A stretch of DNA of 64,000 bases. Origin: Leucobacter massiliensis. GTDB taxonomy: Bacteria; Actinomycetota; Actinomycetes; Actinomycetales; Microbacteriaceae. Below the pieces are notes generated by a model. The model worked only from the letters and a program-made list of their open reading frames with translations. It made no database searches and was not told the DNA's origin. The stretch covers positions 124,001 to 188,000 of the forward strand of contig NZ_MWZD01000016.1 in NCBI RefSeq assembly GCF_002982315.1. The letters are read 5' to 3'. A program made the position numbers and the translations under genes. This document shows, one piece after another, positions 55,901-64,000 of this stretch (the first letter of the stretch is position 1; the number at the start of each line of letters is the position of its first letter).

Positions 55901-56658
55901 TTGTTGTCGCGGGCGCGCTTCACGAGGTCCTCGTAGGCGGCGAGGTACTCGTTGAAGTCGAGGGACTCGGCCTGCTTGATCGAGGGGACCAGGAGCGAGC
56001 GGGTGCCGTCGGGCTTCGGCACGTCGATCGCGATCCCGAGGCCGATGTGCGCCGGAGCCACGATCGCGGGCTTGCCGTCGACCTCGGCGTAGGCGACGTT
56101 CTGGCTGGGGAAGTCCTTGAGCGACTGGATGATCGCCCAGCCGATGAGGTGCGTGAAGGAGACCTTCCCGCCGCGGCTGCGACGCAGGTGGCTGTTGATC
56201 ACGATGCGCTGGTCGATGAGCAGCTTCGCCGGCACGGTGCGCACGCTCGTCGCCGTCGGCACCGTGAGGCTCAGGTCCATGTTCTTCGAGAGGGTGCGCG
56301 CCATGCCCTTCAGCGGCGTCACCCGGTCCTCGCTCGCGGCCTCGGCCGACTCCGCGCGCGGTGCCGTGCGGGGCGCGTCCGCCGGGATCGGCGTCTCGCG
56401 CGGCGCGGCGTTCGTGGTGCGCGCCGGCTGCGCGGGCGCGGTGATGGGGGAGGTCGAGGGACCGGTGGCCGCGGGGGCCGCTGCGGGGGCGGCGGACCCG
56501 GCGTTCGTACCGTACTTCTCCAGGATCGGCCACCAGGAGCGATCCACGGAGTTCTTGTCGACTTGGTACTGCTTCCACAGCTCGTCGACGAGCCACTCGT
56601 TTGCACCGAAATCTTCTGCGGGACCAACCTGTCCGGTGGTCTCCGTTCGCTCCGCCAA
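52969..56658 (-). CDS. kgd: Multifunctional 2-oxoglutarate decarboxylase/dehydrogenase (E1 with acyltransferase domain)
   Basis: About 1229 residues, the actinobacterial one-chain form that replaces SucA plus the E2 catalytic part. Order: N-terminal tail (FGANEWLVDELWKQYQVD), Ala/Pro linker, acyltransferase domain with the catalytic TYDHRVIQGAGSGEFLKLVH, ThDP-binding E1 region (MAHRGRLNVLSNIAGKTYGQ, VYETLQMSQLRGYRTGGTIH), and transketolase-like C-terminus. It acts with lipoamide partners on 2-oxoglutarate in the TCA cycle. I take TTG 56658 as start, behind GAGAGGAC; a GTG at 56727 is in frame but has no ribosome site. The mycobacterial type is controlled by the small protein GarA. Confidence 0.95.
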   Translation of the reverse strand: MAERTETTGQVGPAEDFGANEWLVDELWKQYQVDKNSVDRSWWPILEKYGTNAGSAAPAAAPAATGPSTSPITAPAQPARTTNAAPRETPIPADAPRTAPRAESAEAASEDRVTPLKGMARTLSKNMDLSLTVPTATSVRTVPAKLLIDQRIVINSHLRRSRGGKVSFTHLIGWAIIQSLKDFPSQNVAYAEVDGKPAIVAPAHIGLGIAIDVPKPDGTRSLLVPSIKQAESLDFNEYLAAYEDLVKRARDNKLTASDFQGTTISLTNPGGIGTVHSVPRLMQGQGCIIGAGALEYPAEFQGASEDVLANLGIGKTITLTSTYDHRVIQGAGSGEFLKLVHERLTGGHRFYEQVFEALRIPYKPIQWHSDIHVDVSGAIDKTARVQELINAFRVRGHLMADIDPLEYKQRMHPDLEIESHGLTFWDLDREFVTGGMGGKRAMKLRDILGVLRDSYCRKIGIEYMHIQDPAQRLWLREQLEAPYAKPSRDAQMRILEKLNEAEAFETFLQTKYVGQKRFSLEGGESVIPLLDAMLIDAAEDGVDSVDIGMAHRGRLNVLSNIAGKTYGQIFREFEGALSQKGGSGDVKYHLGTSGVFTAPNGTQVPIHLAANPSHLETVNGVLEGIVRAKQDLKPIGSFTTLPILIHGDAAMAGQGVVYETLQMSQLRGYRTGGTIHIIINNQVGFTTLPIDSRSGVYSSEIGKVVQAPIFHVNGDDPESVVRVAKLAYEFRQRFHIDVIIDLVCYRRRGHNEGDDPSMTQPLMTDLIEAKRSTRRLYTSALVGRGDITEEEYERAKQDFQERLERAFQETHAAQTGAIPVVDSSGIAQRAEAGGPGPAPLETAVDRSVVERIGDAFGNKPEGFTVHQKLQQLLNKRVEMSRQGGIDWGFGELLALGSLLIEGTAVRFTGQDARRGTFAQRHAVFHDRANGQEWIPLLNLSEEQARFWIYDSLLSEYAALAFEYGYSLQREDALVVWEAQFGDFANTAQAVIDEYIAAAEQKWGQQSSVVLLLPHGYEGQGPDHSSARIERYLQLCAEDNMIVARPSTPANYFHLLRRQAYARPRKPLVVFTPKSMLRLRGATSAVEDFTSGTFQPVIDDPVVQDKQSVERVLLVSGKIYYDLRTALEKRPDPRLAVVRVEQFYPIPGPQLGRVLTQYPNAELVWVQDEPENQGAWPFISLELSKQLAGDRIRVVSRPASAAPSTGSAKVHAVEQEALLARALQFDDDAA

Positions 56659-56917
56659 AGCGACGTCCTCTCGTGTCGTGCCGGGTGGGCAACCGATCTG
56701 GTAGCCGGGGTGCGGCTCCGTAGCCACGCCGCATACCAGCCTACGCCTTTCCCCGGGTTCGCGTGCTCATACGCCCTGTGGATTCTCCATCGCCTCCTGG
56801 TAGGATCATGAACCCTATGGACGCAGACTCTCGAAGACCGGCGGAGCCCCCGAGTACCGGCCGCGCAGACGCGCGGCCCCCTGCATCCCCCGGGATCCTC
56901 CTCGGCGGGAGCCCACG

Positions 56918-58279
56918 GTGAACGACTGGATCCTGCTGCTCATCGGCATCCTGCTGACCGCAGGCACCGGCGTCTTCGTCGCCGCCGAGTTCTCGCTCGT
57001 CGCACTCGACCGGCAGGATCTCGAACGCCGCCGGGACGGCGGGCAGCGCGGCCTCGACCGCGTGATCCGCGCCCTCTCCATCACCTCCACGCACCTGTCG
57101 AGCGCGCAGCTCGGCATCACCCTCACCACGCTGCTCGCCGGCTACACGCTGGAGCCCGCGGTCAGCGGCTTCCTCGATGCCCCGCTCGGCGCGCTCGGCG
57201 TGCCCGAGGGGCTGCGGCGAGCCATCAGCGCCCCCATCGCCGTCGCCCTCGCCACCGTGTTCTCCATGATCGTCGGCGAGCTCGTCCCCAAGAACTTCGC
57301 GCTCGCCAAGCCGCTCGCCACGGCCCGGCTCGTGGTGCCAGCGCAGGCCGCGTTCACCGCCGCGTTCAAGCCGGCCGTGCTCCTCCTCAACGGCAGCGCG
57401 AACGGGATCCTCCGCGGCATCGGCGTCGAGCCGAAGGAGGAGCTCTCGGGCGCGCGATCCGCCGAGGAGCTGTCCTCGCTGCTGCGGCACTCCGCGAGCG
57501 CCGGGCTGCTCGAGGCCGACACGGCCACCCTGCTCGACCGCACCCTCCGCTTCGCCGCGCTCACGGCCGCGGACGTCATGACCCCGCGCCTGCGCGTCGA
57601 GAGCCTGCAGCGCCTCGAACCCGCCTCCGCGGTGCTCGAGCTCTCGGGCCGCACCGGCTTCTCGCGTTTCCCGGTGATCGACGAGGACCGGGACGACGTC
57701 GTCGGCGTCGTCCACGTGAAGCGGGCCGTCGCCGTGCCGCGCGCCCGCCGCGCCGAGGTGCCCGTCGCGGCCCTCGCGGAGGATCCCGTGCGCGTGCCGG
57801 AGACGATGCGCCTCGACCAGCTCCTCGAGGAGCTCCGCGCCACCGGCTTCCAGCTGGCGATCGTCGTCGACGAGTACGGCGGCACCTCGGGCATCGTGAC
57901 CCTCGAGGACCTCGTCGAGGAGATCGTCGGGGAGGTCGCCGACGAGCACGACCGCGCCGCGGCCGGCGTCGTCGGCACGGCCGAGGAGATGACCTTCCCC
58001 GCCGATCTCCGCCCGGACGAGGTGCGCGAGCAGACCGGCGTCGAGGTGCCGGACGGCGACGAGTACGACACGGTCGCCGGCTTCGTGCTGCAGCAGCTCG
58101 GGCGCATCCCCGAGGCGGGCGCGGAGGTGACGCTGCCGGACGGCGGCACGCTCCGCGTCGAGCGCATGGACGGCCGGCGCATCGCGCGGCTGCGATTCCG
58201 CAGCGCGCCGCTGCCGGCGGGAACCGCCGAGGCCGGCGAGCCCGGCCGGGACGCGGCGGATGAGGAGGGATCGCGATGA
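56918..58279 (+). CDS. CNNM/CorC-type membrane protein with CBS domains
   Basis: 453 residues from GTG 56918. The N-terminal DUF21 (CNNM) domain has four hydrophobic segments (NDWILLLIGILLTAGTGVFV, SAQLGITLTTLLAGYTLEPA, ALATVFSMIVGELVPKNFAL). Two CBS motifs follow (VMTPRLRVESLQRLE; DEYGGTSGIVTLEDLVEEI) and a CorC/HlyC tail. Such proteins are implicated in magnesium/cobalt homeostasis. Its stop overlaps the next start by ATGA, giving a coupled pair of paralogues. Confidence 0.94.
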   Translation: MNDWILLLIGILLTAGTGVFVAAEFSLVALDRQDLERRRDGGQRGLDRVIRALSITSTHLSSAQLGITLTTLLAGYTLEPAVSGFLDAPLGALGVPEGLRRAISAPIAVALATVFSMIVGELVPKNFALAKPLATARLVVPAQAAFTAAFKPAVLLLNGSANGILRGIGVEPKEELSGARSAEELSSLLRHSASAGLLEADTATLLDRTLRFAALTAADVMTPRLRVESLQRLEPASAVLELSGRTGFSRFPVIDEDRDDVVGVVHVKRAVAVPRARRAEVPVAALAEDPVRVPETMRLDQLLEELRATGFQLAIVVDEYGGTSGIVTLEDLVEEIVGEVADEHDRAAAGVVGTAEEMTFPADLRPDEVREQTGVEVPDGDEYDTVAGFVLQQLGRIPEAGAEVTLPDGGTLRVERMDGRRIARLRFRSAPLPAGTAEAGEPGRDAADEEGSR

Positions 58280-59313
58280 GCGACTGGATGGGGATCGTCT
58301 GGCTCGTCGTGCTGCTTGCGGCGAACGCCTTCTTCGTGGGCGCGGAGTTCGCCGTGATCTCGGCCAGACGCTCGCAGATCGAGCCGAAGGCGGAGGCCGG
58401 ATCCAAGCGCGCCAAGACCGCCCTGTACGCGATGGAGCACGCGACGCTCATGCTCGCGACCAGCCAGCTCGGCATCACGGTGTGCTCGCTGCTGATCCTG
58501 AACGTCTCCGAGCCCGCCATCCACCACCTGCTGGAGGGGCCGCTCGCCTGGACGGGCATGACGCCTGAGGCGGTGACCGTCGTCGCATTCGTGCTCACCC
58601 TCGTGGGAGTGTCGTATCTGCACGTCGTGTTCGGGGAGATGGTCCCGAAGAACGCGGCCTTCTCCATGCCCGACCAGGCGGTGCTGCTGCTCGCGCCGCC
58701 CCTCGTCGCGATCTCGCGAGTGCTGCGGCACGTGATCGCCGCGCTCAACGCGACCGCCAACGGCGTGCTGCGGCTGTTCGGGGTGGAGCCCAAATCCGAG
58801 ACGACCAGCACCTACACCCTCGAAGAGGTCGCGAGCATCGTCAGCCACTCGACCCGGGAAGGAGTGCTCGAGGACCGCAGCGGCGCGCTGACGGCCGCCT
58901 TCGAGTTCACCACCAAGCGGGCCTCGGACCTGCTCATCCCGCTCGAACAGCTCATCGTGCTGCCCGCCGGCTCCACCCCCGGCGATGTCGAGGCGGCTGT
59001 CGCCCGGCACGGCTTCTCCCGGTACCCCATCGCGGGAGCCGCCGGCGGCCTCGACGGCTACGTGCACATCAAGGACCTGCTGCGCCTCGGGGAGGACCGG
59101 ATCGCGGAGCCCATCCCGCCCAAGCGCATCCGCGAGATGATGGCGCTGCACGCGGACACCGAGCTCGAGGACGTGCTCGCGCGCATGCAGGCGCGCGGCA
59201 TCCACCTCGCCCGCATCCACGACTCCGAGGGCGCGGAGCTCGGCGTCGTCTTCCTCGAGGACGTCATCGAGGAGCTCGTGGGCGAGGTCCACGACGCCAC
59301 CCGCCGGTCCTAG
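58276..59313 (+). CDS. Second CNNM/CorC-type membrane protein
   Basis: 345 residues. DUF21 domain (LVVLLAANAFFVGAEFAVIS, TSQLGITVCSLLILNVSEPA, VVFGEMVPKNAAFS) then paired CBS domains (DLLIPLEQLIVLPAG; ELGVVFLEDVIEELVGEVHD). It is shorter than its neighbour and lacks the CorC tail. The two proteins may form a heterodimer, since CNNM proteins dimerise through their CBS domains. Confidence 0.93.
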   Translation: MSDWMGIVWLVVLLAANAFFVGAEFAVISARRSQIEPKAEAGSKRAKTALYAMEHATLMLATSQLGITVCSLLILNVSEPAIHHLLEGPLAWTGMTPEAVTVVAFVLTLVGVSYLHVVFGEMVPKNAAFSMPDQAVLLLAPPLVAISRVLRHVIAALNATANGVLRLFGVEPKSETTSTYTLEEVASIVSHSTREGVLEDRSGALTAAFEFTTKRASDLLIPLEQLIVLPAGSTPGDVEAAVARHGFSRYPIAGAAGGLDGYVHIKDLLRLGEDRIAEPIPPKRIREMMALHADTELEDVLARMQARGIHLARIHDSEGAELGVVFLEDVIEELVGEVHDATRRS

Positions 59314-59357
59314 GCCCGGTGCGTCCGGTGGATCCGAGTCGTTGCGGGCGGGGCCGC

Positions 59358-59957
59358 TCAGCGGAGCACGAAGGTGAGGTGCGCCGAGAGCTCGTCGACG
59401 GGGAAGCCGCCGCTCGCCAGCAGCGGCTGATCGGGCAGGCTCATCGCGACGTCGAACTCCGCCGAGTCGACGCTCAGCGAGGTCGGGGTGAGGCGCAGCG
59501 TCGTGCCGGGGTGCGGGGTGCCGTCGACGAAGAGGGTCCCGGTGGCGGTGAGGGTGCCGATCTCGCTCTCGGCGCGCCGCAGCACGAGCGGCTCGGTCAG
59601 CTCGAAGCCCGCGCTCGGCATGCCTGCGGCGCTCACCTCGTAGCGGGCCTCGGTGATCACCCCGTCGTTGAGCACCATGAAGCCCGAGGAGCTGAGGTGC
59701 CCGGCGAGGGCCTCCAGCGCCGGCGAGTCGAGCGGTGCCAGCAGGCGCGTGTCCACGACGTCGTAGGTGCGGGTCTCGGGCAGCTCGAGCACGTCCGAAT
59801 CGACGGCCGCGCGCAGCTCTGCCGCCTGGTGGCTCGCGTCCGACGTCACGGCGCAGCCGACCAGGCACAGGGGCAGCGCGGCCGAGACGGTGGCCACGAC
59901 CCCGATGGTTCGCACGGAGCGGCGCACGCGCATCACAGCCACATTCCGACCCTTCAC
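59358..59957 (-). CDS. Putative lipoprotein, possibly LmeA-like
   Basis: 199 residues. A basic start and hydrophobic helix (RTIGVVATVSAALPLCLVGC) end in a lipobox (LVGC), so the mature protein is anchored outside. The body (MVLNDGVITEARYEVSAAG, LRLTPTSLSVDSAEFDVAMS) is all-beta-looking and the way it ends is reminiscent of LmeA/DUF2993 proteins, which bind phospholipids; I hold this loosely. ATG 59957 or 59933 could be the start. It converges with the CNNM pair. Confidence 0.75.
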   Translation of the reverse strand: MKGRNVAVMRVRRSVRTIGVVATVSAALPLCLVGCAVTSDASHQAAELRAAVDSDVLELPETRTYDVVDTRLLAPLDSPALEALAGHLSSSGFMVLNDGVITEARYEVSAAGMPSAGFELTEPLVLRRAESEIGTLTATGTLFVDGTPHPGTTLRLTPTSLSVDSAEFDVAMSLPDQPLLASGGFPVDELSAHLTFVLR

Positions 59958-60130
59958 CTCTCGACGGTACGCGGCGAGACTACGCCCTCAAGGTGTGAGG
60001 CGGCCGAGCGTGCGCCCGGCGCGCAGCAGCGATGCGCACCGTGCGCAGCAGATGTGCGCGCCGGGCGCGGCGGAGGTGCGCGACGGGGCCCCGGGACGGC
60101 CCGAGGGCGCGGCTGCGCGCGACGGCGCGA

Positions 60131-61395
60131 TCACGCGTCGCGCAGCGCATCGACCGGCTCGATCCGCGCCGCCTTCACCGCAGGGTAGGCGCCCGCCCCG
60201 AGCCCCACCAGCGCGCCGACGAGCACTCCCAGCGGTGCCGCCCACGGCGCGATCACCGGGGTCCACTGCTGCGCCAGGCACACCCCGATCAGCGCGAAGA
60301 GCCCCACCGCGACCCCGATCAGCCCGCCCAGCACGCCGGTGGTGAGCGACTCGAAGATGAACTGCCGGGCGATGTCGCGCGTGCGGGCGCCGAGCGCGCG
60401 CCGCAGGCCGATCTCCCCCCGGCGCTCCGCGACCGACAGCAGCGTCACGTTCGCGATCCCGATCCCGCCGCCGATCAGCGCGACGATCCCGATCGCCAGG
60501 AACAGCACGTTCACGTCGGCCTCCACGCTCTGCCGCAGCTCGCTCGTGCTGCTCGGGGCCGAGACCTTGAAGGACTCCGGACTGTTCGGGTCCAGCGCGA
60601 TCGGCGCCTGGTGCGCGACGACCTGGCCGGCGCCCACGTCGATGCGGATGTCGAGGCTGTCGACGGTCGTGAGCCCCAGATCGGAGCGGGCCGTGCTCAC
60701 CGGCACGATCACCGAGTCGAGCAGGCCGTTCCGCGTGCCGACCTCGTCGACGATGCCGATCACCGTGTACGCGCGATCGCCGATGAAGACCGCCGGCTGA
60801 CCGGTCACGCGGTTGACCCCCAGCTGCTCGGCCGCCGCAGCTCCGAGCACCGCCACCCGGTCGGCGCGACGCTCGTGGCCCGCGTCGAAGAAGCGTCCCG
60901 TCTGCACGTGACCCTCCACCACCTCGAGCAGATCGGTCGAGCCGGCGATCACCGGCGGTGAGCTGCGCCGCGCCTCGGAGGGATCCACCACCTGCACCGC
61001 GTCGACCCGCGTCGCGCCGGGCACCTTCGCGTAGAGCGCGGCCCGCACCACGCCCACGAGGCCGTCGGTGCGCTGCACCGCGTCCCACGGGATGCGCGCG
61101 GTCGCCCGCTCCTTGCCGCCCGCGCTGTTCGTCGTGCCCGGTTCCACCGTCACGCGCGTCGCCGCCAGGGCGTCGAACTGCTGGGCGATCTGCCCCGCCG
61201 CGGTCTGCGCGAATCCGATCGTGGCGACCAGGGAGGCGATCCCGAGCACCGTGCCGAGCAGCGTGATGATGAGCCGGGACGGACGGGATCCGACCCCCTC
61301 CAGGGACTCGTGGACGAGATCGCGCAGGGAGATCGTCGCGGCGGGGGCGCCCGTGCCCCGGCCTTCGCGAGCACGCCTCCCGCCGGGCCGCAGCC

Positions 61396-61399
<4 letters not shown>
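60131..61399 (-). CDS. MacB-like ABC transporter permease
   Basis: 422 residues from a GTG at 61399 overlapping the ATPase stop (GTGA). One helix near the N-terminus (RLIITLLGTVLGIASLVATI), a large extracytoplasmic MacB_PCD domain (VLGAAAAEQLGVNRVTGQPA) and three C-terminal FtsX-type helices (VLFLAIGIVALIGGGIGIAN and on) give the MacB/FtsX topology. The last residues KAARIEPVDALRDA are the family's end. With the ATPase and adaptor upstream it forms a tripartite-type exporter of unknown substrate. Confidence 0.93.
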
Positions 61400-62144
<745 letters not shown>

Positions 62145-62148
<4 letters not shown>

Positions 62149-63638
62149 CGCCCCACCACGACCTTCGCTCCCGCCTCGATCCGCGGGTCGTCGGAGACGA
62201 TCTCCACGAAGCCGTCGGCGGCGAGCCCCGCCTCGACCGGGATCAGCTCGGTCTCGGCGTCGGCGCCGCCGCGCGCGTCGATCAGCAGCTCCACGCGGTC
62301 CTCGCCGCCTGAGCCCGCGGAGAGCGCGGCGATCGGGACGGCCAGTACCTCGCCGTCGGTCGCGGCGATCGGCACGCGCACGCGCACATTCGTGCCGCGC
62401 AGCGCGTCGATCTGCTCGGGGGTGAGCTCGCCGGGGGAGAAGGTGACCGTGTAGCGGTCGCCGCCCCCGCCGGAACCCGAAGCCGAGCCGCCTTCCGCCC
62501 CGGTGTCCTCGCCTTCGCCGCCGTCGCCGGAACCCGATCCGGAACCGCTCGATCCGCCCGCTCCCGGCGCCCGGATCGACTGCACCGTCGCGGTCAGTTC
62601 CTCGCCGTCGGGGCCGGGGTAGAAGGCCACGTCCCCCTCGCTCAGCAGCTCGGCGTCCTGGCGCGAGAAGGTGCCCGTGATGGTGAGGCTCGCGCCAGAG
62701 ACGCTCATGGGCGATCTGGAGAGGATGTCGCCGCGCCGCACCGACACCTCGTCGACGCGGCGCGGAAGATCGCCGAGGAACAGCGCCTCGCTCGACGGCA
62801 GGCGCGGCAGCACCCCCTCCTGCGCGATCCCGAGCGCCTCCTGCGCGTCGGAGAGCGCCTCCGCGGCCGCGTTCACCGCCGCCTGCTCGCCGATCGGGTT
62901 CGGCGCGCCCGCGTCCCGCGCCTCCGCGAGGGCGGCCTGCGCCTGCGCGAGCGCCGTGTTCGCGTCGCGCACGCCGCGCTCGGCGTCCCGCAGCGCGAGC
63001 CGAGACTCGTCCCCGCCGTCCGCCGCGGGGTAGCCGATCTGCTCGTAGAGCGCACCGACGGCGACGGCCGTGTCGTAGTCGAAGGCGTCGCTGGAGGGGT
63101 CGCCGACGCCGAAGCCCATCGCGACGAGCGCGGCCTTCAGCTGCAGCACGTCGGGACCGCGCATGCCCACGCTCAGGGTGCGGTAGGCGGGCAGCTCGCC
63201 GGGCAGCACGACCACCGGCCGGCCGGCCAACTCCAGGGCGATGCTGCCGGGCTGGAAGATCGCTCCGACCTCGGGGATGTGCCCCGTGATGACGGGACGC
63301 TCCTCGCCGCCCGCGGCGTCGATGGACACGGCGACCGCATCGGCGTAGGTGATCTCGCCGCGTGCGACGACGGTGTTCTCGATCTCCCGCAGTTCGACGG
63401 GCGCGGTCACCGGCCCGGGGTCGGGCGCGGCCGTGCGGGCCGCGATCTCCGCGGGCGAGACGATGAACTGCATGACGGCGACGCCCGCCAGCAGAGACAC
63501 CACTGCGACACCGGCGATCAGTGCGACCAGGCGGGCCCCCGACCAGGCGTGCCGCCGCGATCCGGGATCGGCCGCGGCCTCGGCGTCCGTGGCTGCGGGC
63601 CGCGCGGCGTCCTCGCCCCTGCCACGCCTGAGCAGCAC
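62145..63638 (-). CDS. HlyD/MacA-like efflux adaptor protein with peptidoglycan-binding-like domain
   Basis: 497 residues. One membrane helix near the N-terminus (LVALIAGVAVVSLLAGVAVM), then a region resembling a peptidoglycan-binding helix bundle (SVGMRGPDVLQLKAALVAMG), a coiled-coil hairpin (RDAERGVRDANTALAQAQAA) and beta domains of the adaptor. It ends two bases into the ATPase start. In Gram-positives such adaptors link the ABC pump to the wall. A Ser/Gly-rich stretch (GSSGSGSGSGDGGEGEDTG) forms a flexible loop. Confidence 0.88.
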
Positions 63639-63644
63639 CGTCGC

Positions 63645-64000
63645 CTACTTCTTCTGCTCGACGCCGTGCTTGGCGATCAGCGCGTCGAGCTCGGCCCGGT
63701 GCTCGTCGACGAACTCCTGCTCAAGCGCGAACTGGATCTTCTGCAGCTTCTCCTCGTAGCCGATCTCGTCCTGGCAGGAGCGGTCGGCGAGCGCCGTCGC
63801 GATCTCCCGCTTCTGGAACTCCTGCTTGTCGGCGTCACTCGGCTCCTGCCACTCGCCGTCCTCGCCGTCGGGCATCTGCAGCTCCATGTACTCGTCGCTC
63901 AGCTGCTGCTGCGCCGACATGGGCGAGGCGAAGCCGTCGTAACCGGCTTCGGCCATGCAGTCGGCCCAGTCGCGGTCGAGTGCGGCCACCTCGTCGTTCG
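63645..64000 (-). CDS. Hypothetical protein of the efflux operon (5' end outside window)
   Basis: The frame stays open past the right edge, so only the last ~117 residues are seen. They are hydrophilic and helical (MSAQQQLSDEYMELQMPDGE, FALEQEFVDEHRAELDALIA) with two Cys (DWADCMAEAGY, SCQDEIGYEEK) that could form a disulfide, as in some secreted or lipid-anchored proteins. It is six bases upstream of the adaptor gene and the first visible gene of that operon; a secreted accessory protein is plausible. No family recognised. Confidence 0.7.
   Translation of the reverse strand, partial: NDEVAALDRDWADCMAEAGYDGFASPMSAQQQLSDEYMELQMPDGEDGEWQEPSDADKQEFQKREIATALADRSCQDEIGYEEKLQKIQFALEQEFVDEHRAELDALIAKHGVEQKK

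Noticed and set aside
59958..60130. Repeated GCGCAGCAG-like words in the gap between the lipoprotein and the permease
   Set aside because: Short, irregular and expected in high-GC DNA; no stable symmetrical structure.

Overview
The window is high-GC actinobacterial DNA. Gene content and order (guaB, guaB3, SURF1, DUF3817, guaA; sucC, sucD, perM, purN, purH; a one-chain 2-oxoglutarate decarboxylase Kgd) and the many leaderless promoters with a TAGACT-type -10 box fit Microbacteriaceae, possibly Leucobacter. The genus is inferred from memory of gene content, not from a search.

Bases 1 to about 7560 hold an accessory region: the 3' end of an LPXTG pilin gene, a class C sortase gene, coiled-coil/DivIVA-like genes and a zinc-finger plus helicase-associated-domain gene. 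Its codon use leans towards G-ending codons, unlike the C-ending use further right. The stretch is also damaged by sequencing artefacts. Degraded copies of Illumina Nextera adapters lie at about 978-1031, 1612-1686, 1784-1852, 3702-3773, 4656-4684 and 7340-7388, with further copies in the asparaginase gene at about 18590-18759. Two inverted repeats (33 bp and 90 bp arms) look like amplification or assembly fold-backs. Several genes are therefore split on paper but probably intact in the cell: the sortase gene (849-965 plus 1853-2549), the zinc-finger gene (6048-7339 plus 7390-7560) and the asparaginase gene.

From 7658 the sequence reads as ordinary chromosome: CIRCE-controlled groES, rarD, the guanine nucleotide genes guaB/guaB3/guaA with SURF1 and DUF3817, a NYN-OST-HTH protein, a Bax-inhibitor-like membrane protein, a glycerophosphodiester phosphodiesterase, the broken asparaginase, helicase PcrA, a TetR regulator, two tandem GGDEF proteins (the first with a one-base frameshift), sucC-sucD, a GAP-family membrane protein, a NarL-type two-component system, perM, a TPP riboswitch with a thiamine-type ABC transporter, a P-loop kinase-like protein, and purN-purH.

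From 38.7 to 53 kb lies the most interesting biology: an apparent amine-catabolic island. It holds an alpha-ketoglutaric-semialdehyde-type dehydrogenase, agmatine deiminase, an APC amino acid/polyamine permease, a PuuD-like glutamine amidotransferase, a flavodoxin and ferredoxin-NADP reductase, and divergently a translationally coupled run of cytochrome P450, a glutamine-synthetase-like ligase, a signal-less family 3 solute-binding-fold protein and two more class I amidotransferases. Facing it is a GntR regulator coupled to a soluble Cache-domain protein. The P450 + GS-like + GntR set resembles the mycobacterial pip genes for cyclic secondary amines, here with flavodoxin instead of ferredoxin and with added gamma-glutamyl hydrolases. 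The end of the window carries kgd, two CNNM/CBS membrane proteins, a lipoprotein and a MacAB-like efflux operon whose first gene runs off the edge.
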